In this document: positions 1-4,771 of the stretch, one piece after another
How positions within the stretch are numbered: the stretch's first letter is position 1
Layout of the letters: each line of letters starts with the position of its first letter
Source of the DNA: UBA1372 sp964496075
GTDB taxonomy: Bacteria > Patescibacteriota > Microgenomatia > UBA12405
DNA: 8,548 bases
Reading direction: 5' to 3'
NCBI GenBank assembly: GCA_964496075.1
Contig: CAZBXB010000031.1
Coordinates: forward strand, 1 to 8,548
Translations under genes and position numbers: made by a program
The notes under the pieces: model-generated
The model's database searches: none
What the model was told of the DNA's origin: nothing
What the model saw: only the letters and a program-made list of their open reading frames with translations

Positions 1-169
1 ATAAGGAAATCGATTGACTGGTGTCATGAACAAGAATTCTGATGTTGGTAGCTATCCTTTTTGCTTCACCGGTAAAACCTCTGTCGAAAGAATCACATGA
101 TGCTTTTAAAAATTCTATTTGTTCCCTAAGCAATCGCTGTAAATTATTTTTGCTTCTTGCTATTTTCAT
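1..169 (-). CDS. Hypothetical protein, N-terminal part, cut by left window edge
   Basis: An open frame begins at the ATG whose complement is at 167-169 and runs off the left edge, giving 56 residues without a stop. The protein begins MKIARSKNNLQRLLREQIEF and continues with FLKASCDSFDRGFTGEAKRI and then ATNIRILVHDTSQS. The pattern of a predicted helix, a D-RGF-GEAKR-A stretch and an R-L-HDT stretch resembles, from memory, a widespread family of uncharacterised bacterial proteins. I know no function for that family. It lies 58 bases downstream of the next minus-strand gene and may be co-transcribed with it. There is no Shine-Dalgarno. A TATATT hexamer (complement at 174-179) ends four bases before the ATG, close to the leaderless spacing seen elsewhere here. 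The coding call is fairly secure from composition and family resemblance; the role is unknown. Confidence 0.7.
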   Translation of the reverse strand, partial: MKIARSKNNLQRLLREQIEFLKASCDSFDRGFTGEAKRIATNIRILVHDTSQSISL

Positions 170-227
170 AAATAATATAGTTTAACTCTGAAACACTATT
201 TTCTTTAATAAACAAAACAGATTAAAA

Positions 228-1064
228 TTATATTTTTATTGCTTGAAATACGATATCTTTTTTTTGCTCTTTTGACCTGCCCCAAAAAGTGATGGGGCTC
301 TTTTGAATTATCATTGTTGTTGTGTTTACTGGCTGGTAAAAAAATAAAGATACGGCGGGAAGATTAATATTGTCGGGTGTAATTTTGATTGGTAGGTGAA
401 CGAAATACATTTCGGCATTATTTGGATATGGATGATTATCTGTTAGGTCTACGTCGGCATTACGATCATGAACCATTACATCAAGGATAACGCTGGAAGA
501 TTTTAGACAAGATCTGTCGAGAACAATGTTTATGGGTCCAGCACCATCAAGTTTGTTTTGCAGATAAGGACTATCTGATATTTCTAAATAATTACTGTTA
601 AATTCTAGCGGAGGAGCCTTTGTCGGATAATAAGACAGGGAACTAATGGGTAATATTGCGGTTAGAATTATGTGAGGAGATTTTTTTATGTCTCTCAGAC
701 TAACTGCTTTACTATCATTCGTGAATATAGCTTTAACCAATTTATCATTGTTGAATGCGTTTACATGGATTTTCCCAGAACTATGCCAAGATAGATATGG
801 GTTAAAATAGACTTTTCCTTTCAGAACGTTGTTGGATAACTGAATATTTACCAAGCCTGATTTAGGGAGTGTGAGTTTTCTCATCGGCTTTTTTGATACA
901 AATAAGCCATCAACTGGAGGTTTCATGAAAACCGACAACCCGTTTTGCTCTATTTTAATTTGTAAGTCTAAAATCCTCCACCAGTCATTATTATTTCTAA
1001 GAACCAATCTGTGAGGCCATTGATGTCCAGGTTTTAAGAATTGATTAATTGTATTGCTTAACAT
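228..1064 (-). CDS. Hypothetical protein, 278 residues
   Basis: This is a complete 278-residue frame ending in TAA. I do not recognise the family. The product has no obvious signal peptide or membrane segment, so it is probably cytoplasmic. It is rich in Asn, Ile, Leu, Pro and Ser, and alternating hydrophobic stretches (for example IKIEQNGLSVF, VLKGKVYFNPYLSW, SVILDVMVHD) suggest a mostly beta fold. Tryptophans cluster near the start (HQWPHRL, NDWWRIL). There are no visible catalytic motifs. Upstream, TTGATG (complement at 1091-1096) and TATTAT (complement at 1068-1073) are 17 bases apart, a plausible promoter. The -10 ends only three bases before the ATG, slightly too close for a standard leaderless start. 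The start could therefore be misplaced, or that promoter may not be the real one. The gene precedes the cut gene at 1-169 on the same strand. Confidence 0.7.
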   Translation of the reverse strand: MLSNTINQFLKPGHQWPHRLVLRNNNDWWRILDLQIKIEQNGLSVFMKPPVDGLFVSKKPMRKLTLPKSGLVNIQLSNNVLKGKVYFNPYLSWHSSGKIHVNAFNNDKLVKAIFTNDSKAVSLRDIKKSPHIILTAILPISSLSYYPTKAPPLEFNSNYLEISDSPYLQNKLDGAGPINIVLDRSCLKSSSVILDVMVHDRNADVDLTDNHPYPNNAEMYFVHLPIKITPDNINLPAVSLFFYQPVNTTTMIIQKSPITFWGRSKEQKKDIVFQAIKI

Positions 1065-1067
1065 TAA

Positions 1068-1096
1068 ATAATAGCTATTTTGAATTTTATCATCAA
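1068..1096 (-). promoter_or_regulatory. Candidate promoter of the 278-residue gene
   Basis: On the minus strand TTGATG (4/6 to the -35 consensus) and TATTAT (5/6 to the -10 consensus) are separated by 17 bases. The -10 ends three bases before the ATG at 1064. The spacing between the boxes is ideal; the closeness to the start codon is unusual. Confidence 0.4.
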
Positions 1097-1097
1097 G

Positions 1098-1246
1098 TAT
1101 AGGACAGAAAGGTTCCAGACCCTAATGCTCCGCCGAAGAGTCAAAGTTCTAGGTGACCCACTTGGTAGTCAAGTATTTTCCTAACTTGTTGGTGTTTATT
1201 CCCCGAAAACAACATTTTTCGCAAGAATAGCCTGTAATAGGGTGAA
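1098..1246. repeat. Diverged intergenic repeat, copy 1
   Basis: This stretch fills most of the 198-bp gap between the genes at 228-1064 and 1263-2300. Its first part (1098-1124) resembles 2304-2337 and 4018-4044. Its main part, 1129-1237, aligns without gaps to 2495-2603; I count 80 of 109 identical bases. Exact blocks include AACAACATTTTTC (1208-1220) and AATAGCCTGTAA (1226-1237). It contains short inverted repeats: GAGTC/GACCC around AAAGTTCT (1138-1159, one arm mismatched) and ACTTG-GTAGT-CAAGT (1160-1174). I see no coding capacity. The palindromic GACCC-rich design recalls REP-type elements, but no transposase is present, so that is inference. Confidence 0.65.
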
Positions 1247-1247
1247 G

Positions 1248-1256
1248 TGATAAAAT
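1248..1256 (+). promoter_or_regulatory. Extended -10 element of the S66 peptidase gene
   Basis: TGA-TAAAAT matches an extended -10 (TGn plus a 5/6 match to TATAAT). Six bases separate it from the ATG at 1263, which places the expected transcription start on the start codon. No good -35 is visible 16-18 bases upstream, as is common for extended -10 promoters. It lies just downstream of repeat copy 1. Confidence 0.5.
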
Positions 1257-1262
1257 GTAGTT

Positions 1263-2300
1263 ATGAATTTTGTAACACTCCCAAAACTTCAAAAAGGTGA
1301 CAAAATGGCCATACTTTCACCATCATTCGCCGCACCAGGCCGCTGGCCCGATGTTTATCAGCTTGGTCTTCAACGAATTCGGGAAATTTTTGGACTAGTA
1401 CCGATTGAATATCCTGCTACCAAAAAACTCGGTGCCAGCGCCGAAGAACGATCAAAGGATTTAATTGATGCCTTTGAAAACAAAGAAATAAAAGCAATTG
1501 TAGCCTCTCTCGGCGGTGATGATCAAATTACTTATATAAAAAATCTTTCCAAAGAACCATTTATAAATAATCCAAAACCATTTTTTGGATATAGCGACAA
1601 CACCCACTTTATCAACTTTCTCTGGCTCTGTGGTATCCCTTCATTTTACGGTGGACATCTTTTTACCGAATTCGCTATGCAACACGAGATGGATGAATTT
1701 ACCATCAAATATTTAAAATACGCTTTATTCGAAAATGGAGTTTTCAATTTAGAGTCAAGTCCCATTTTTAACGACATCGGTTTAAATTGGAGCGATCCGA
1801 CACTGCTGAATCAAAAGAGACGATATCAAAAAAATGATGGTTGGCATTGGGATGGATCCGCCAGTGGTGAAGGCATAACTTGGGGTGGTTGCGTTGAATC
1901 AATTGATGAACTATTGCGTCATGGTGTAGCCATTCCAACCCTTCAAGATTTTGAAAATATTATTATGTTTATGGAAACGTCTGAAGAAATTCCCGATAGC
2001 GATTATGTTCGTCGGGTATTAAGGGCTTTAGGTGAAAGAGGTATTTTGAAAAATATTAAAGGATTATTGGTCGGTCGACCTAAATCATGGGAATTTGATA
2101 AACAGAATTCTGATGAGCAAAAAGAAAAACTTAAACAAGGTCAGCGGGAAATGTTTTTAGAAATTGTCCGAAAATATAATCCAGCCGTGCCAATAATTCA
2201 GAACATAGACATTGGCCATACTTCTCCTCAAATCTGTTTGCCTTCCGGTAAAAAGATGGCCATCAATTCGATAAACAAGACAATTGAAGTTGAGTTTTAG
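1263..2300 (+). CDS. S66-family serine peptidase (LD-carboxypeptidase / MccF-like)
   Basis: This 345-residue protein is full length for the S66 family. The family comprises cytoplasmic serine peptidases that remove the terminal D-alanine from murein tetrapeptides (LdcA) or cleave the amide bond of processed microcin C-type toxins (MccF). Visible landmarks are the N-terminal KLQKGDKMAILSPS strand, ASLGGDDQITYI near residues 81-92, the nucleophile Ser111 in GYSDNT, the Glu238 of MFMETSEE and His319 in DIGHTSP. Together these supply the Ser-Glu-His triad. The insert around residues 176-208 with WHWDG and several tryptophans favours the MccF-like branch over classical LdcA, though the substrate cannot be read from sequence. 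There is no signal peptide. The ATG at 1263 has no Shine-Dalgarno; an extended -10 ends six bases before it. Repeat copy 1 lies directly upstream and copy 2 downstream, so it is probably a single-gene transcript. Family assignment is secure; the exact substrate is not. Confidence 0.93.
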   Translation: MNFVTLPKLQKGDKMAILSPSFAAPGRWPDVYQLGLQRIREIFGLVPIEYPATKKLGASAEERSKDLIDAFENKEIKAIVASLGGDDQITYIKNLSKEPFINNPKPFFGYSDNTHFINFLWLCGIPSFYGGHLFTEFAMQHEMDEFTIKYLKYALFENGVFNLESSPIFNDIGLNWSDPTLLNQKRRYQKNDGWHWDGSASGEGITWGGCVESIDELLRHGVAIPTLQDFENIIMFMETSEEIPDSDYVRRVLRALGERGILKNIKGLLVGRPKSWEFDKQNSDEQKEKLKQGQREMFLEIVRKYNPAVPIIQNIDIGHTSPQICLPSGKKMAINSINKTIEVEF

Positions 2301-2303
2301 CAT

Positions 2304-2337
2304 TATAGGGACAGGAAAGTTCTACTCCCTGACCCTA
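2304..2337. repeat. Left hairpin of intergenic repeat copy 2
   Basis: Four bases after the stop of the S66 gene, AGGGACAGG (2307-2315) can pair with CCTGACCCT (2328-2336) with one mismatch and a 12-base loop. The TATAGG...GACCCTA frame matches the first 27 bases of copy 1. No T-run follows, so it is a weak candidate for a terminator and better read as part of the repeat. AGGGACAGG also has a perfect inverted match at 2551-2559. Confidence 0.5.
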
Positions 2338-2478
2338 TCTCTGTTAATGCCTGAACTGTCGCGAAAAATATTTGCAGAAATTAACAATTAATGACTAAGG
2401 AAAAGTATAAATTATAGCCTTAAAATACTGCCTGACCTATTGCGTTATTTGATTGATAATAAAAAAAAGGATAAATTT

Positions 2479-2501
2479 TTCGACTCCCTCTCCTTCCGCC
2501 A
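2479..2501 (+). other. tRNA-Ser-like 3' end fragment
   Basis: The bases read as a T loop (TTCGACT), the 3' strand of a T stem (CCCTC), a seven-base acceptor 3' strand (TCCTTCC), a G discriminator and CCA. That is the layout of the last 23 bases of a bacterial tRNA-Ser gene. The 5' strand of the T stem, the variable arm and everything upstream are missing, so this is not a functional tRNA. It overlaps the start of repeat copy 2 by a few bases. It could be a relic of integration at a tRNA 3' end, or a chance resemblance within the repeat, whose copy 1 has a related CTCCGCC. Confidence 0.4.
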
Positions 2502-2612
2502 AAGGGTCAAAGTTCTGTGCGACCCACTTGATATAGTAGATTCTCCCTAACCTGTCCCTGTAAATTGTCAAAAAACAACATTTTTCATTGAAATAGCCTG
2601 TAACACGGTAAA
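2495..2612. repeat. Diverged intergenic repeat, copy 2 (main body)
   Basis: This body aligns without gaps to 1129-1246 at a constant offset of 1366 bases; about 73% of 109 positions match by hand count. It contains the hairpin GGGTC/GACCC (2504-2525) with AAAGTTCT in the loop, CCTGTCCCT (2551-2559), and the blocks AACAACATTTTTC and AATAGCCTGTAA. As with copy 1, it ends within about 25 bases of the next start codon and is non-coding. Confidence 0.65.
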
Positions 2613-2629
2613 AATCTCTGGGTTATAAT
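2600..2629 (+). promoter_or_regulatory. Promoter of the alpha/beta hydrolase gene, leaderless spacing
   Basis: A perfect -10, TATAAT (2624-2629), is preceded by GTAACA (2600-2605, 4/6 to TTGACA) at 18 bases. Five bases separate the -10 from the ATG at 2635, so transcription is expected to begin at the start codon. The -35-like box lies in the conserved AATAGCCTGTAA tail of repeat copy 2, which suggests the repeat supplies part of the promoter. Confidence 0.6.
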
Positions 2630-2634
2630 TGATC

Positions 2635-3540
2635 ATGCAATTAAAGCATTTGGAATTCCATACATGTGATGGTCTTGACCTTCCGGGGTTGCTTTATGAG
2701 CCGGATCAAAAAACTGACAAAGTGGCAATATTGCTTCACGGTAATGGTAGCAGTTCAATCTTTTATTCTCCTAGTTTTGGAGCTACTTATGCTAAGTTCT
2801 TAAATGAAAAAAGTATTGCTTATTTTCCTTTCAATAATCGTGGTGCTCACGTTATCAAAAAGCTCAATAAAACGGTTAATGGGGAAACTCAACGACTTGA
2901 ATATGGCTGTGCTTATGAATTAATTAAAGAATGTGTTTTTGATATTGATGGGGCAATTGAATTTCTTAGAAGTCTGGGTTATAAGACTTTTTATTTAATA
3001 GGAGCTTCTACTGGGGCTAATAAAATCTGTGTTTACAATTATTACAAACCGGAAAATCCGGTGGAGAAATATGTGTTTATTGGTGGCGGAGACGACAGTG
3101 GTTTTACTTATTCGCAAATCGGTAAAGAAAAATTTGATTTAATCCTTCAAGAAAGTCAGCAAAAAATTAAGGAGGGAAAGGGAATGGATTTGGCGCCTGA
3201 AGAATGGATGGGGTTTTATTCCTATCAATCGATCTTTGATACATTAAATCCTGATGGCGACTACAATACTTTTCCTTTTTATGAATCGCTAAACAATCTG
3301 AAAATTTCAACAAAAGAATTATTTCGAGAACTCAAATCAATTAATAAACCTACTCTTGTTTTGTACGGCGAGAACGATGAATATTGCTATGAACGTGTTC
3401 CAGAAATTATCGAAAAGCTTAAAGTTGTAACTCCTTACCCCGATAAACTTACGTTTGAAATAGTACCCGAGTGTGATCATAGATTTTATGGTAAGGAAGA
3501 TATTTTAGTTAAAACTATTGCGGAATGGTTGGCTAAATAA
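2635..3540 (+). CDS. Alpha/beta hydrolase (DUF1749-like)
   Basis: This 301-residue protein has the serine hydrolase alpha/beta fold and no signal peptide, so it is cytoplasmic. Landmarks are VAILLHGNG near residue 35 (oxyanion hole), the nucleophile elbow GASTG with Ser125, Asp248 in YGENDEY and His282 in PECDHRFYG. Spacing and order match a complete Ser-Asp-His triad. The overall pattern (HGNG, FNNRGA, then GASTGAN and CDHRFYG) resembles the DUF1749 group of hydrolases, whose substrate I do not know. I chose the ATG at 2635, two codons after an in-frame TTG at 2629: the perfect -10 TATAAT overlaps that TTG, which would then lie upstream of the transcript. The Nudix gene begins two bases after its stop, so the two form an operon. 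An esterase or small-molecule hydrolase role is likely; nothing finer is supported. Confidence 0.9.
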   Translation: MQLKHLEFHTCDGLDLPGLLYEPDQKTDKVAILLHGNGSSSIFYSPSFGATYAKFLNEKSIAYFPFNNRGAHVIKKLNKTVNGETQRLEYGCAYELIKECVFDIDGAIEFLRSLGYKTFYLIGASTGANKICVYNYYKPENPVEKYVFIGGGDDSGFTYSQIGKEKFDLILQESQQKIKEGKGMDLAPEEWMGFYSYQSIFDTLNPDGDYNTFPFYESLNNLKISTKELFRELKSINKPTLVLYGENDEYCYERVPEIIEKLKVVTPYPDKLTFEIVPECDHRFYGKEDILVKTIAEWLAK

Positions 3541-3542
3541 TT

Positions 3543-4007
3543 ATGAAACCAAAGGATGGAGCCAAAATTATAATTCTAAGTCCGAATAAAATTTTATTAT
3601 TCCATCGTGATGATATCCCCACCATTCGTTCGCCTGATTGTTGGCAGTTAGTTGGAGGTGGAATTGAAGAAGGTGAGACTCCGGAACAAGGCTTAATTCG
3701 AGAAGTAAAAGAAGAGGTTTGTTACGATCTTAAAGATTTTAAGTTTATGGCAAAGATTAAAGGACAACTTGGAGAAGATGTTTGGGTGTACGTGGCATTT
3801 GTGGGAAAAGAGGAAGAGAACAAATTTTCTCTGGGACCCGGTGAAGGTCAGGAAATTGGGTGGTTTACACTTGACGAGACTTTGACCATCAAACTTACTC
3901 CAGGAACCGAAATTTTATTTACTAAAAATCGAGATTTAGTTGCAGAAATGATGGGGACAAAATCTATTCCAAGTGTTAAGAAGCTAGATCTAATACCGAA
4001 AAATTAG
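3543..4007 (+). CDS. Nudix hydrolase
   Basis: This 154-residue protein consists of a single Nudix domain. Nudix enzymes hydrolyse a nucleoside diphosphate linked to another group, using Mg2+ held by the Nudix-box glutamates. The box spans Gly39 to Tyr61: GGIEEGE, then TPEQGLI, then REVKEEVCY, with the catalytic REVKEE intact. The glycine normally found near the end of the box is Cys60. Upstream, HRDDIPTIRSPDCWQLVGGG gives the strand leading into the box. The start lies two bases after the stop of the hydrolase gene with no Shine-Dalgarno, suggesting translational coupling. The C-terminal 30 residues, rich in Lys, extend beyond the core fold. Substrate (mutagenic dNTP, dinucleotide polyphosphate or sugar nucleotide) cannot be told from sequence. 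Adjacency to the hydrolase suggests a shared small-molecule clean-up role, which is inference. Confidence 0.92.
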   Translation: MKPKDGAKIIILSPNKILLFHRDDIPTIRSPDCWQLVGGGIEEGETPEQGLIREVKEEVCYDLKDFKFMAKIKGQLGEDVWVYVAFVGKEEENKFSLGPGEGQEIGWFTLDETLTIKLTPGTEILFTKNRDLVAEMMGTKSIPSVKKLDLIPKN

Positions 4008-4017
4008 ATATAGATGT

Positions 4018-4044
4018 TATGGAGATAGAAAGGTTTCGGACCCA
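4018..4044. repeat. Fragment of the intergenic repeat hairpin, copy 3
   Basis: Eleven bases after the Nudix stop, TATGG followed by AGAAAGGTTTCGGACCCA resembles the start of copy 1 (1098-1124), where AGAAAGGTTCCAGACCCT occurs. The left arm is decayed, so no good hairpin remains, and the rest of the repeat body is absent. Confidence 0.45.
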
Positions 4045-4085
4045 TTGGATGGAATTGATGCAAAAAAAGAGTATAATGGCGGTGC

Positions 4086-4113
4086 TTGACAAATATTTTA
4101 AAAATTAAAAAAT
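4086..4113 (+). promoter_or_regulatory. Candidate promoter of the 90-residue orphan gene
   Basis: A perfect -35, TTGACA (4086-4091), is followed after 16 bases by AAAAAT (4108-4113, 4/6). Four bases separate this from the ATG at 4118. The -10 is weak. An alternative TATAAT at 4072-4077 lacks a good -35 but would give a leader of roughly 35 bases. Confidence 0.4.
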
Positions 4114-4117
4114 AAAT

Positions 4118-4390
4118 ATGAGTTTTATTGACCGAATCAGAAAGGCGTTTGAGGGAAATGTTGTTATTTTTGCTGGTGGTTATCCTTTTAATCTTGGAAG
4201 AAGACCGATAGTAAGAACAGGGATAGGTGATTTCCAAGAAGTGTGTGGTGGTATCGAAGGTAAGGATCAAACTTGTTTTACAGATGTTAAAGGATTCTGG
4301 TACAACACGGAAGGACCTTTATTGATGGATGGTCCCATAGTAACTGATAAAAACTCAATAAAAAGACTTAATCGAATTGTAAAAAGATAA
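4118..4390 (+). CDS. Small hypothetical protein, 90 residues
   Basis: I do not recognise this protein. It begins MSFIDRIRKAFEGN (an amphipathic helix), then VVIFAGGYPFNLGRRP, a central stretch with two cysteines (EVCGGIEGKDQTC), an FWYN patch and a basic C-terminus ending RLNRIVKR. It is basic at both ends and has no membrane segment. It lies alone between the hydrolase-Nudix pair and a minus-strand gene, preceded by a perfect TTGACA box. An antisense frame overlaps it (4004-4270), but this strand has the promoter signals and the more typical amino acid composition. It may be a fast-evolving accessory protein; no function is supported. Confidence 0.6.
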   Translation: MSFIDRIRKAFEGNVVIFAGGYPFNLGRRPIVRTGIGDFQEVCGGIEGKDQTCFTDVKGFWYNTEGPLLMDGPIVTDKNSIKRLNRIVKR

Positions 4391-4472
4391 AATATTTAAT
4401 TGGTAAATAAATTATATTGGTGGCGGAAAATTTTGGAATGGAAGGAAAAATTATCATTAGCAAGAAGAGATA

Positions 4473-4682
4473 TTATGGAATTTCTTGTCTAATTATTTTT
4501 GATTCTGCTAAGACATTTCTGTCGATGTCTCGTCTGAATTTATTACACCTTTTACACTCAAGATCAACAATACCTTTATGTGTTCCCTCATGATCTGTCC
4601 ATATATGAGTTTCATATTGTTGAATGAGAATAGACCTGGATTGTTGATAGCTTCTCTGGGTTTGTTCGGGTGAAGTGTTCAT
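4473..4682 (-). CDS. Small CxxC/histidine-rich hypothetical protein, 69 residues
   Basis: This is a short, mostly polar protein with a conspicuous metal-site pattern: His26, His31 and His35, followed by Cys43 and Cys46 in LECKRCNKFRRD. CxxC with nearby histidines is compatible with a single zinc knuckle. The N-terminal 20 residues are Gln/Ser-rich and probably disordered; the C-terminus is a charged helix. It may bind nucleic acid or act as a small regulator, but that is only inferred from the motif. It is divergent from clpB, with 89 bases between the start codons. A TAAAAT (complement at 4693-4698) lies ten bases before its ATG and could give a leader of only a few bases. I favour a real gene because of the motif and the lack of any overlapping gene. 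Confidence 0.6.
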   Translation of the reverse strand: MNTSPEQTQRSYQQSRSILIQQYETHIWTDHEGTHKGIVDLECKRCNKFRRDIDRNVLAESKIIRQEIP

Positions 4683-4726
4683 TAGGGTATGAATTTTACC
4701 ATTTTTGGTTAATTTTAAGAAATAAC

Positions 4727-4753
4727 TTGGCAGAGTATTGACAAGAGTGCTAA
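4727..4753 (+). promoter_or_regulatory. CIRCE-like operator (HrcA binding site)
   Basis: The canonical CIRCE is TTAGCACTC, nine bases, GAGTGCTAA. Here the right half GAGTGCTAA (4745-4753) is exact and the left half at exactly nine bases' distance is TTGGCAGAG (4727-4735, five of nine matching, with outer TTxGCA kept). The outer arms TTGGCA and TGCTAA can pair with one G-T. The -35 box TTGACA of clpB (4738-4743) lies in the spacer, so a bound HrcA repressor would block RNA polymerase. HrcA itself is not in this window. Confidence 0.7.
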
Positions 4754-4766
4754 ATGGTTAGATAAT
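4738..4766 (+). promoter_or_regulatory. clpB promoter, consensus-like, leaderless
   Basis: TTGACA (4738-4743, 6/6), a 17-base spacer and GATAAT (4761-4766, 5/6) form the best promoter in the window. The -10 ends five bases before the ATG at 4772, so the transcript should start at or within a base of the start codon. The spacer and -35 overlap the CIRCE-like operator. Confidence 0.8.
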
Positions 4767-4771
4767 AACTA

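Larger units (their letters stand above)
2301..2634. other. 334-bp non-coding region between S66 gene and hydrolase gene
   Basis: This gap holds, in order, the left repeat hairpin (2304-2337), an AT-rich stretch of about 140 bases absent from copy 1 (2338-2478), a tRNA-Ser-like 3' end (2479-2501), the conserved body of repeat copy 2 (2495-2612) and the promoter of the next gene. The AT-rich stretch has only a 14-codon frame starting at 2347, which I do not consider a gene. I see nothing else in it. Confidence 0.6.

Noticed and set aside
2307..2336. Rho-independent terminator after the S66 gene
   Set aside because: The stem has a mismatch and a 12-base loop, and no T-run follows; it matches the repeat hairpin better.
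2347..2391. Short frame of 14 codons starting MPELSRK in the 334-bp gap
   Set aside because: Too short, no conserved pattern and no promoter at the usual spacing.
1098..2612. CRISPR array
   Set aside because: Only two full diverged copies about 1.4 kb apart with a gene between; no regular spacers and no cas genes.
2629..2634. TTG start two codons upstream for the alpha/beta hydrolase
   Set aside because: It overlaps the perfect TATAAT -10, so it would lie upstream of the transcript; the ATG at 2635 fits leaderless spacing.
4004..4270. 88-codon antisense frame overlapping the Nudix end and the 90-residue gene
   Set aside because: Odd composition, no start signals, mostly the shadow of the plus-strand gene at 4118-4390.
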